From Candidatus Pollutiaquabacter sp. (GTDB taxonomy: Bacteria; Bacteroidota; Bacteroidia; AKYH767-A; 2013-40CM-41-45), in the NCBI GenBank assembly GCA_903854075.1, contig CAINVI010000249.1:1-11112 (forward strand): 11,112 nt of DNA. Reading direction: 5' to 3'. Below are positions 1-6,282 of the stretch, one piece after another. Numbering within the stretch: position 1 is the first letter of the stretch; each line of letters begins with the position of its first letter. A program made the translations under genes and the position numbers. The notes under the pieces are model-generated. The model did not search any database. It was not told the DNA's origin and saw only the letters and a program-made list of their open reading frames with translations.

Positions 1-192
1 CAGTGTGGTTTTACCTGCGCCAATATTACCGGCTATTGCAATGTGTAAAGGGTTTAACTGTTTACGCGTAGGAGCATATTTCTCGGTCGCTTTTTTTGCA
101 CTGGCAGCGCTTTTAGAAGCGGCTTTTGGAGCGGCTGGTTTTGCTCCGGATTTAGAGGTGCTTTTACGGAGCGTTACTGCTTTTGAAGGCAT
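1..192 (-). CDS. Deoxynucleoside kinase, N-terminal part (cut by window edge)
   Basis: Only the first 64 residues lie in the window; the gene continues beyond position 1. Residues 50-64 read HIAIAGNIGAGKTTL, the beta-1 strand and P-loop of the deoxynucleoside kinase family (deoxyadenosine/deoxyguanosine kinase type), which phosphorylates salvaged deoxynucleosides in the cytoplasm. Family members in Bacteroidota usually begin almost at this beta-strand. Here about 48 extra residues precede it, very rich in Lys, Ala, Ser and Pro (for example KPAAPKAASKSAA), with no acidic residue until residue 37. The ATG at 190-192 is the first possible ATG after an in-frame stop, and no later Met precedes the P-loop, so the tail is probably translated. 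The gene is 39 nt downstream of the beta-propeller gene and probably shares its transcript. The family is clear; the nucleoside preference is not visible. Confidence 0.88.
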   Translation of the reverse strand, partial: MPSKAVTLRKSTSKSGAKPAAPKAASKSAASAKKATEKYAPTRKQLNPLHIAIAGNIGAGKTTL

Positions 193-231
193 AAGTGGTT
201 CAGTTAAGTGTGTGATTAGAGGTCAGCTAAT

Positions 232-1020
232 TTAGTACGAATAGCCAAAAAGGCTGTCGGTTGTTAATAAATAAAATTGTTCGTCCGATACGCAAAATGT
301 CCTCAAATCACGGTGCGGGGGCAGGGTTAGCTCACGTTCATTCAGTAGTTTCAGTTCTAGAGCTTTTATGTTGTTATCTTGAAGGTATAAAAGCTCATTT
401 CCTCTTATTTGGAATGCACGTAATCCGGTAACGGGCAGCGTTTTGAAATAGCTTCCGAATTGGTCAAACACCAGGATACCGTTCACCGGATCATTGATGT
501 ATACCCGGTTGTTGTATTCGGTCATGAAATTCGGTACGATTTTTTTACCGGTAGATTGCAGCAGATTACCACTCTGGAATTGCAGCTGAAGATTCAAATC
601 GATTTTTTTCAGTTGAAAATCTTGTAGGTCGAAAACCCAGTAACCGTTGTTTTGGGAATTACAGGCTAAAACAGGTTGTTGTATGCCAATGTTCCGAAGT
701 TCAATCGTTGATTGTGGAGCAAACTGTGTGCCTAGCAGGGTGATACGGGCCATGTCCGGATAGAATAGCAATACCTTCAAGGGATTTCCGGCATCAACGC
801 TGCGCAGCTCACCCTGTCGCATATCGCTGAAATTCTGCAGCGGTTTTCCGGATGGACTGAACTTCAGTATCTGATTATCGGCAATGACATAGAGGTTGCC
901 GATATTATCGGTCGTTATGAATTTGGCAGATTGAAACGGGAGGTCAAAGGACTTGCGAAAGCCCTCCTGACTGAAACCGCAGAATAGTGCCAGTATTACG
1001 AGCAACAAGGGTCTTTTCAT
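232..1020 (-). CDS. Secreted beta-propeller-like protein of unknown function
   Basis: This 262-residue protein starts with a Sec-type signal peptide (MKRPLLLVILALFCGF). Cys14 is preceded by Phe, which does not fit a lipobox, so export to the periplasm rather than lipidation is more likely. The rest contains repeated beta-rich units of the form G-N-x-Y/V-V-x-D-x-x-x-x-x-L-K/F-F-x-x-x-G, around residues 41-59, 124-145, 171-191 and 207-224. This is the look of a degenerate NHL-like or six-bladed beta-propeller. No catalytic motif is visible. It lies 12 nt downstream of the GH3 gene and 39 nt upstream of the kinase, so it is probably transcribed with both. The fold call is inference from repeat spacing; I do not recognise a named family or function. 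Confidence 0.75.
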   Translation of the reverse strand: MKRPLLLVILALFCGFSQEGFRKSFDLPFQSAKFITTDNIGNLYVIADNQILKFSPSGKPLQNFSDMRQGELRSVDAGNPLKVLLFYPDMARITLLGTQFAPQSTIELRNIGIQQPVLACNSQNNGYWVFDLQDFQLKKIDLNLQLQFQSGNLLQSTGKKIVPNFMTEYNNRVYINDPVNGILVFDQFGSYFKTLPVTGLRAFQIRGNELLYLQDNNIKALELKLLNERELTLPPHRDLRTFCVSDEQFYLLTTDSLFGYSY

Positions 1021-1032
1021 CGATACAATTTA

Positions 1033-2553
1033 CTAGGCCGTCACATGCATTAATTCCAGGATCTCCTCTACGAACTGACGATCATTACTGAGTCGGGGCA
1101 CCTTGTGTTGGCCGCCGAGTTTATTTTTATGCCGCATCCAGTTCATGAATGTTCCGTCCGCTAAAGCATGAACAATGGGCTGGCGAAGGGCTAAATCACG
1201 GTAGCGCTTCGCCTCATAATCGGAGTTGAGCGATTTCAGGGCGTTGTCCATTACCTCTGTAAAGTATTCCAGACTTGCGGGCGGGCGTTCGAATTCTATT
1301 AGCCATTCGTGGGCGCCATTCTCTCTGCCGGAGAAATAGACAGGAGCAACTGTGTAATCCTTTACCAGACTGCCGGTTTTTTCACAAGCAATTCGAATGG
1401 CTTCGTCCGTATTTTCAATAATGACTTCTTCGCCGAAAGCATTGATGAAAAGTCGGGTGCGACCGGTGATGCGGAAGCGATAAGGTGATTTCTCGGTAAA
1501 ACGAATGGTGTCGCCAATTAGATAGCGCCATAATCCGGCATTGGTAGAAATAATCAGTGCGTAATTCTTGTTCAGTTCGATATCTTCCAGACCAACGGTG
1601 CGAGGATGTTCTTTGCCATATTCTTCCATCGGCATGAATTCGTAATAAACGCCATAGTCTAACATCAGCAGCATGTCTTCGCTGTGTAAACGGTCTTGGA
1701 TGCCGAAAAAGCCCTCGGATGCATTATAGGTTTCAAGGTAGTTGAAGGAGTCGGATGGCAGTAATTCACGAAACTGATCACGGTAAGGCGTGAAACTTAC
1801 AGCCCCGTGAATGAAAAGCTCGAGGTTGGGCCACACTTCCAACAGGTTTTTCTTACCGGTAACTTCCAGTACTTTCTTGGCCAGTACGAGTGTCCACGTC
1901 GGGACACCACTGATGGAGGTTACGTTTTCGTTCACCGTGGTTTCAACCATCCGCTCAATTTTCGTCTCCCATTTATCCATGAGCGCGATGGATAATTCCG
2001 GAGTCCGTATCATTTGCGCCCAGAACGGAAGGTTCTGCATCAGCACCGCTGATATGTCGCCAACGAAAGAGTCCGAGCCCTGCAGGTTGGCCTGATGGCT
2101 GCCTCCCATGGTGAGTCCTTTGCCGGTGAAGATCTGAGTATCAGGATTCAGATTACAGTAAATGGAGAGTAGGTCTTTGCCGCCTTTGTAGTGGCATTCT
2201 TCCATGGCCTCCTGACTTACCGGAATGAATTTGCTTTTACCGGCAGTTGTTCCGGATGATTTGGCAAACCATTTTATTTCTGTCGGCCAAAGTACATTCT
2301 GCTCGCCGTTCAGCGTACGATCAATGTAGGGCTTTAAAGAATCGTAATTCTGTATGGGCAGTCTTGCTTTGAATTCATCCGTCGTCCGGATGGATTTGAA
2401 ATCATATTGCGTTCCGAACTCGGTGTATTTGGCAGTGTCTACTAATCGCTTCATCCATTCCTGTTGTACCTCTTCAGGATACTTCAGGAACAATTCGATT
2501 TGATGGATTCTCTTTTTCATCCACCAGGTAAGTATCGAGTTCAGCAGTGCCAC
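1033..2553 (-). CDS. GH3 family acyl-acid amido synthetase-like protein
   Basis: This 506-residue protein matches the GH3 family (plant auxin-responsive GH3 fold, ANL adenylating superfamily). Known members adenylate a carboxylic acid with ATP and transfer the acyl group to an amine, usually an amino acid. Visible motifs are the phosphate-binding loop SSGTTAGKSKFIPVS (99-113), the YNASEG nucleotide-binding motif (276-281), LWRYLIGD (341-348), and a C-terminal KLGGQHKVPRL segment (478-488) that belongs to the mobile C-terminal domain. The start is a GTG at 2551-2553: the sequence after it (MALLNSILTWWMKKRIHQIE) fits the usual N-terminus of bacterial members. The alternative ATG at 2518-2520 would delete the first 11 residues. 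The substrate of Bacteroidota GH3 proteins is not known to me. It is probably first in the group leading to the propeller protein and the kinase. Confidence 0.9.
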   Translation of the reverse strand: MALLNSILTWWMKKRIHQIELFLKYPEEVQQEWMKRLVDTAKYTEFGTQYDFKSIRTTDEFKARLPIQNYDSLKPYIDRTLNGEQNVLWPTEIKWFAKSSGTTAGKSKFIPVSQEAMEECHYKGGKDLLSIYCNLNPDTQIFTGKGLTMGGSHQANLQGSDSFVGDISAVLMQNLPFWAQMIRTPELSIALMDKWETKIERMVETTVNENVTSISGVPTWTLVLAKKVLEVTGKKNLLEVWPNLELFIHGAVSFTPYRDQFRELLPSDSFNYLETYNASEGFFGIQDRLHSEDMLLMLDYGVYYEFMPMEEYGKEHPRTVGLEDIELNKNYALIISTNAGLWRYLIGDTIRFTEKSPYRFRITGRTRLFINAFGEEVIIENTDEAIRIACEKTGSLVKDYTVAPVYFSGRENGAHEWLIEFERPPASLEYFTEVMDNALKSLNSDYEAKRYRDLALRQPIVHALADGTFMNWMRHKNKLGGQHKVPRLSNDRQFVEEILELMHVTA

Positions 2554-2658
2554 AATCCGGTTGTCTTCGTTCAGTGGTTAATGTACGAAAAAAAAACTAT
2601 CCCCGATCTGTTATTCGTCAGCCCGGTGTTTGAACGAAAATAATGTACAGCTACGACT

Positions 2659-3546
2659 TTACGCAGAAACGGCTTCCAGGTCTTTATTGACTTTTTTCAC
2701 CAATCCTTGTAGGACTTTTCCAGGTCCTACTTCGATGAAATGCGTAGCCCCATCAGCAATCATGTGTTGTACGGTTTGTGTCCAGCGAACTGGTCCCGTC
2801 AACTGATCCACTAAATTTTTCTTGATTTCAGCGGGGTCGATAGTTGGCCGTGCGGTTACATTTTGATAAACTGGACAAACAGGAACTGCTACTGTGGTAG
2901 ATTCTATAGCTTGCGCAAGTTCAGCCCTTGCAGGCTCCATCAGTGGGGAGTGGAAGGCTCCACCGACCGGCAATACCAGCGCACGTTTAGCTCCGGCAGC
3001 TTTCATTTTTTCGCAGGCTTCATGGATACCTTCTATGGATCCCGAAATAACCAACTGGCCCGGACAATTATAATTAGCGGCGACAACGACCTGTCCGGCA
3101 GCGGAAATTTCCGCACAAATGTTTTCGACCATACTATCATCCAGATTAAGGATGGCAGCCATGGTAGACGGACGGATTTCGCAAGCTTTTTGCATCGCGA
3201 AAGCGCGTGCTTTTACCAGGCGCAGTCCGTCTTCAAAGTTCAGTGCTTTGTTGGCGACTAAGGCAGAAAATTCACCCAATGAATGACCGGCTACCATATC
3301 GGGCTGGAAGCTATCGCCGAGCGTGCTCGCAAGTATAACAGAGTGTAAGAAGATCGCAGGTTGCGTCACTTTGGTCTGTTTCAATTCCTCGTCGGAACCG
3401 TTGAACATGATATCGGTAATCCGGAAGCCGAGAATTTCGTTGGCTTGCTCGAATAACTGTTTGGCAGTTTCGTGCTGATCATAAAGATCTTTTCCCATGC
3501 CCGGGAATTGTGAACCTTGTCCCGGAAATAAATAAGCTTTTTTCAT
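2659..3546 (-). CDS. fabD: Malonyl-CoA:ACP transacylase
   Basis: FabD moves malonyl groups from CoA to acyl carrier protein in the cytoplasm, supplying the extender unit of type II fatty acid synthesis. The 295-residue length is normal. The N-terminal PGQGSQFPGMG (8-18) provides the oxyanion-hole Gln. Q62 lies in KVTQPAIF, the nucleophile Ser89 in GHSLGEFSA, the malonate-binding Arg114 in VKARA, and the catalytic His199 in GGAFHSPLM. The C-terminal FIEVGPGKVLQG is also typical. The ATG at 3544-3546 has no Shine-Dalgarno sequence but lies 22 nt after a TAnnTTTG box. No other fab gene or acpP adjoins it, so it seems to be a single-gene unit between the BI-1 terminator and the GH3 group. The annotation is secure. 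Confidence 0.97.
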   Translation of the reverse strand: MKKAYLFPGQGSQFPGMGKDLYDQHETAKQLFEQANEILGFRITDIMFNGSDEELKQTKVTQPAIFLHSVILASTLGDSFQPDMVAGHSLGEFSALVANKALNFEDGLRLVKARAFAMQKACEIRPSTMAAILNLDDSMVENICAEISAAGQVVVAANYNCPGQLVISGSIEGIHEACEKMKAAGAKRALVLPVGGAFHSPLMEPARAELAQAIESTTVAVPVCPVYQNVTARPTIDPAEIKKNLVDQLTGPVRWTQTVQHMIADGATHFIEVGPGKVLQGLVKKVNKDLEAVSA

Positions 3547-3568
3547 GGCTGGCGATTTTAGTAGCGAC

Positions 3569-3576
3569 CAAAATTA
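3569..3576 (-). promoter_or_regulatory. Candidate -7 promoter box for fabD
   Basis: The minus strand reads TAATTTTG, an exact match to the Bacteroidota -7 consensus TAnnTTTG, with 22 nt between the box and the fabD ATG. No TTG lies at the expected -33 spacing; that zone falls in the T-tract of the BI-1 terminator. Confidence 0.6.
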
Positions 3577-3592
3577 GGAAATGAACGGCCAT

Positions 3593-3619
3593 AAAAAAAG
3601 CCCGGAATTCCGGGCTTTT
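3593..3619 (-). terminator. Rho-independent terminator of the BI-1 family gene
   Basis: A perfect palindrome, GCCCGGAATTCCGGGC (3600-3615), is flanked by A and T runs. On the minus strand the hairpin (6 GC-rich pairs, AATT loop, extended by A:T pairs) is followed by seven T. It begins 19 nt after the stop of the BI-1 gene. On the plus strand only four T follow, so it works mainly for the minus strand. It insulates fabD from read-through. Confidence 0.9.
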
Positions 3620-3637
3620 GAAGTCGAGCAGCTTGCA

Positions 3638-4372
3638 TTAATCGCGGCGGTTACCGAAAAGACGAAGCAATGCGAGAAAGAGATTGATAAAATCGAGGTA
3701 CAGTGTCAGCGCTCCGATGATACTGAGCTTTGCGGTAGCTTCCGTACCGTATTCCAGACCGGCACCGATATTCTTGAGCTTTTGTACATCGTAAGCGGTA
3801 AGTCCAGTAAAGATAATTACGGACACGATACTGATGATGTAACTCATGCCATCGCTCTTCAGGAACATGTTAATCAGGCTGGCGATGATAATACCGATGA
3901 GTGCCATCATCAAGATGGAGCCCATTTTGGTGAGATCTGTATTAGTGGTATATCCCATCAACGCCATAACGCCAAACATGGCAGCAGAGGAGAAGAAAAC
4001 GCCTACAATTGAGCCCATGGTGTATGCCAGGAAGATGAAGCTGAGGCTCATTCCCATGATGACCGCGTAGACCAGGAAAAGAGCGGTCAACGCAGTGGAG
4101 GAGAGCCGGTTGAAGCCGAAACTCATCAGCAGGACAAATCCGATCGGAGCGAACATCACCACGTAGCCCAACGCGGAGAGGCCGCCTGATTCCATGTTAA
4201 TGAGATAGGACATGTAAGACATGTCGTTTCCGAAGACCCATGCGGTCAATGCAGAAATTCCGAGTGCAATACCCATCCAGGCGAAAACGCCTGACATAAA
4301 GGTTTTGGAAACGGTTTGCGTCGATGTGCCGGTTTGCTGCCAGGAACTAATGTTGAAATTGTTATTATCCAT
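3638..4372 (-). CDS. Bax inhibitor-1 / YccA-YetJ family membrane protein
   Basis: This 244-residue inner-membrane protein has about seven hydrophobic segments (roughly 26-46, 66-86, 92-112, 115-138, 151-171, 177-194 and 215-236) after a polar N-terminus of about 22 residues. It carries the family signatures FTGLTAYDVQKLK (188-200) and LTLYLDFINLFLALLRL (222-238). Asp195 and Asp227 in these two segments correspond in position to the pair of Asp residues that act as a pH-sensitive latch in the Bacillus YetJ calcium-leak channel. Related proteins include YccA, which modulates the FtsH protease, and eukaryotic BI-1. Which role applies here is unknown. It is a single-gene unit with a candidate -7 box 22 nt before the ATG and a strong terminator after the stop. 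Confidence 0.93.
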   Translation of the reverse strand: MDNNNFNISSWQQTGTSTQTVSKTFMSGVFAWMGIALGISALTAWVFGNDMSYMSYLINMESGGLSALGYVVMFAPIGFVLLMSFGFNRLSSTALTALFLVYAVIMGMSLSFIFLAYTMGSIVGVFFSSAAMFGVMALMGYTTNTDLTKMGSILMMALIGIIIASLINMFLKSDGMSYIISIVSVIIFTGLTAYDVQKLKNIGAGLEYGTEATAKLSIIGALTLYLDFINLFLALLRLFGNRRD

Positions 4373-4394
4373 TTTTTGAAGTTGTTTGGTAGTT

Positions 4395-4402
4395 CAAATA
4401 TA
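4395..4402 (-). promoter_or_regulatory. Candidate -7 promoter box for the BI-1 family gene
   Basis: The minus strand reads TATATTTG, an exact TAnnTTTG match, with 22 nt between it and the ATG at 4372. The leader just before the ATG is A-rich, as is common for Bacteroidota translation starts. No clear -33 TTG is visible. Confidence 0.6.
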
Positions 4403-4474
4403 TCTTTTTAAAGGATATTTTGGTGACCAGGTGAATGTACGCTGTATGTACAAAAACCTTGCCGAAATTCGGAA

Positions 4475-5107
4475 TCAGGCAAGATTGGCACTAATCAGTC
4501 GGATGAATTCCGCCCTTGTTTTTTCATTTTCGAATTCGCCGGTGAATGCGGATGTGGTAGCCGATGAATTTTGCTTTTGAATTCCGCGCATCAGCATGCA
4601 CAAGTGACGGGCTTCGATAACTACCGCCACTCCAAGTGGTTCGAGAGTCTCCTGGATGCAGTCGCGAATCTGGGTGGTCAGGCGCTCCTGAACCTGTAAA
4701 CGCCGAGCGAACGCATCCACGATGCGAGGGATTTTACTTAATCCTACGATTTTACCGTTTGGAATATAAGCGATGTGTGCTTTGCCAAAAAAAGGCAAAA
4801 GATGATGTTCGCACATCGAATAGATTTCAATTTCTTTTACGATGACCATTTGCTTGTAGTCATCGTGGAAGAGCGCAGAGCGTAGAATTTCTGCCGGATC
4901 CAAATCGTACCCGTGCGTAAGGAACTGAATGGCTTTAGCCGCTCTCTCCGGGGTTTTCAGAAGCCCTTCGCGTGTCGGATCTTCCCCCACAGTGCGAAGA
5001 ATTTCTGTATAGTGCTTTGAAATGGAAGTAATCCGCTCCGGATTGAACTGGTCGATTTTTTCGTACCCGTCCATTTCATTTTCGTTAATCATTGGTTTGT
5101 CGACCAT
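4475..5107 (-). CDS. folE: GTP cyclohydrolase I
   Basis: FolE converts GTP to 7,8-dihydroneopterin triphosphate, the first pterin in folate, biopterin and queuosine synthesis. The 210-residue protein has the usual layout: a helical N-terminus with VGEDPTREGLLKTPERAAKA (40-59), the zinc motif SMCEHHLLPF (97-106; ligands Cys99 and His102), the GLSKIPRIVDAFARRLQVQE segment (122-141), and ARHLCMLMRG (166-175) with the catalytic His168 and the third zinc ligand Cys170. All catalytic residues are present. The ATG at 5105-5107 is 24 nt downstream of the PTPS-like gene and no promoter box lies in that gap, so the two form an operon. Other Met codons at residues 6 and 12 cannot be excluded as starts. 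Confidence 0.97.
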   Translation of the reverse strand: MVDKPMINENEMDGYEKIDQFNPERITSISKHYTEILRTVGEDPTREGLLKTPERAAKAIQFLTHGYDLDPAEILRSALFHDDYKQMVIVKEIEIYSMCEHHLLPFFGKAHIAYIPNGKIVGLSKIPRIVDAFARRLQVQERLTTQIRDCIQETLEPLGVAVVIEARHLCMLMRGIQKQNSSATTSAFTGEFENEKTRAEFIRLISANLA

Positions 5108-5131
5108 GTTGTTTGGGTAGTAATGCTCGGA

Positions 5132-5542
5132 TCAGCCGAAATATTCTACGAAGTTCTTTTCGGTTTCCTGCAGCTTAACACTGTGAAGAAAGCAGCCCAG
5201 TGCATTAATTGGACCTTCCAGCTGCTTCCAGCATTCTACCGCTAGTGTTTCGGTGGAACTGATTTTGCCGGTCATAAAATCCACGTCCATGTCCAGATTT
5301 TTATGATCCACTTTGTCAAGAATTTCCCGCTTGATGATGTCACTTATTTCACTGAGGTTGGCTACAAATCCGGTTTCGGGATTTATTTCTCCTTTTACCG
5401 TCACCCACATGGTGTAATTATGCCCGTGCCAATTCGGGTTGGAACATTTCCCGAAAACCTCCTTGTTTTTTTCGTCGGTCCAGTCTTTGCGAGCGACCTT
5501 ATGCGCTGCACAGAATAATTCTTTTCTGGTAATGTAAATCAT
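5132..5542 (-). CDS. 6-pyruvoyl-tetrahydropterin synthase / 6-carboxytetrahydropterin synthase family protein
   Basis: This 136-residue enzyme uses the FolE product, dihydroneopterin triphosphate. Zinc ligands are His14 (AAH), His39 and His41 (HGH). The catalytic Cys33 lies in GKCSNPNWHGHNY, Asp79-His80 in VDHKNLD, and the pterin-anchoring Glu126 in LQETEKN. The spacing C-x5-HGH and the words around it resemble animal PTPS more than E. coli QueD (C-x3-HGH). The product could therefore be 6-pyruvoyl-tetrahydropterin (biopterin route) or the queuosine intermediate. The frame is open to 5776, but the start is the ATG at 5540-5542: MIYITRKELFCAAH is the normal family N-terminus, and the upstream 78 codons overlap the divergent mqnB gene. 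It is first in an operon with folE. Confidence 0.92.
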   Translation of the reverse strand: MIYITRKELFCAAHKVARKDWTDEKNKEVFGKCSNPNWHGHNYTMWVTVKGEINPETGFVANLSEISDIIKREILDKVDHKNLDMDVDFMTGKISSTETLAVECWKQLEGPINALGCFLHSVKLQETEKNFVEYFG

Positions 5543-5546
5543 GGCA

Positions 5547-5554
5547 CAAAGGTA
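5547..5554 (-). promoter_or_regulatory. Candidate -7 promoter box for the PTPS-folE operon
   Basis: The minus strand reads TACCTTTG, an exact TAnnTTTG match. Only 4 nt separate it from the ATG at 5542, which places the likely transcription start at or next to the start codon, so the mRNA may be leaderless. No -33 TTG is visible. Confidence 0.55.
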
Positions 5555-5640
5555 GCGAAAAGGGGGCACTTTACCGCAGTGATTTAGGTCAGTTCCTTCC
5601 TTTGACCAGCCGAAGTCGTCGATTATCCGCAGGAAATGGG

Positions 5641-5648
5641 TAATTTTG
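5641..5648 (+). promoter_or_regulatory. Candidate -7 promoter box for the mqnB-mqnD transcript
   Basis: The plus strand reads TAATTTTG, an exact TAnnTTTG match, with 4 nt before the GTG at 5653. This predicts a leaderless mRNA, as for the divergent PTPS gene. The 110-nt region 5543-5652 thus holds two divergent promoters. Confidence 0.5.
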
Positions 5649-5652
5649 AGCT

Positions 5653-6279
5653 GTGAATGTGTTGATTGTTTCAGCCACTGCCGAGGAAACGGTTTTACTG
5701 CGGGATAAGCTCGCGTTACATCCGGTTCCTGCCACCGTCGATTTTCTGGTGACAGGTATCGGTATGGTGGCGACAACCTATTCTCTTACCCGTTTACTGC
5801 AGCACCACAACTATGATCTTGCGGTGGCAATTGGGGTGGCGGGAGCAATTGATCATGCCCTTCCTATAGGTGAGGTGGTACAGGTCAGTGAGGACGCGAT
5901 TTATAATTTTGGTGTTGAGGACGGGCCTGAAGTAAAAACGTTTGCAGCTATCGGGCTGACGGGAGATGCGGATATTCGTCCGTTGTTTCCTTTTTCATCC
6001 GTCGTTGTCGACAAACTTCGAGCTGTCAAAGCGGTTTCGGTGAATACTGGTCACGGCAATGAAACTTCCATCAGCTTGTTACGGGAGCGAACGGACGCAG
6101 TGATAGAAAATATGGAAGGTGCTGCCTTCTTTTTTGTCTGTAATCAGGAGCAGGTATGTTGCCTACAGTTGCGCGCTATCTCTAATCGTGTTGAACGTAG
6201 AAATCGTGCTGCTTGGGATCTCCCGAAAGCATTACAGCAATTGTCAGACGTGACTTATTCATTACTGCAAACGCTTTGA
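5653..6279 (+). CDS. mqnB: Futalosine hydrolase
   Basis: MqnB cleaves futalosine to hypoxanthine and dehypoxanthine futalosine in the futalosine route to menaquinone. The 208-residue protein belongs to the nucleoside phosphorylase/hydrolase superfamily: MNVLIVSATAEE (1-12), LAVAIGVAGA (56-65), the nucleoside-binding ENMEGAAFFFVC (152-163) with Glu154, and LRAISNRVERRNRAAWDL (173-190), whose ISNxVExRN pattern is typical of futalosine hydrolases rather than of MTA/SAH nucleosidase. The start is GTG at 5653; the next Met is residue 38, inside the fold, so GTG is the best choice, although GTG 5659 is possible. It ends 3 nt before mqnD, whose product acts two steps later in the same pathway, which strongly supports the call. 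Confidence 0.92.
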   Translation: MNVLIVSATAEETVLLRDKLALHPVPATVDFLVTGIGMVATTYSLTRLLQHHNYDLAVAIGVAGAIDHALPIGEVVQVSEDAIYNFGVEDGPEVKTFAAIGLTGDADIRPLFPFSSVVVDKLRAVKAVSVNTGHGNETSISLLRERTDAVIENMEGAAFFFVCNQEQVCCLQLRAISNRVERRNRAAWDLPKALQQLSDVTYSLLQTL

Positions 6280-6282
6280 AAT

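Noticed and set aside
2592..2599. TAGTTTTT as a -7 box for the GH3 gene
   Set aside because: It misses the final G, lies in a homopolymer run, and is 38 nt from the start, outside the spacing seen for other genes.
2588..2640. Terminator of fabD before the T9 run
   Set aside because: The GC-rich words upstream (CCGGGC and TCGGGG) do not pair into a stem, so no hairpin supports it.
3581..4012. Long plus-strand open frame across the BI-1 gene
   Set aside because: It is the antisense shadow of a clear seven-helix membrane protein and starts within the fabD leader and terminator.
4436..4452. folE terminator at TGTAC-N7-GTACA
   Set aside because: The stem is only 5 weak pairs and no T-run follows on the minus strand.
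5543..5776. N-terminal extension of the PTPS frame by 78 codons
   Set aside because: The family N-terminus is the Met at 5542, a promoter box lies in the extension, and it overlaps the divergent mqnB gene.
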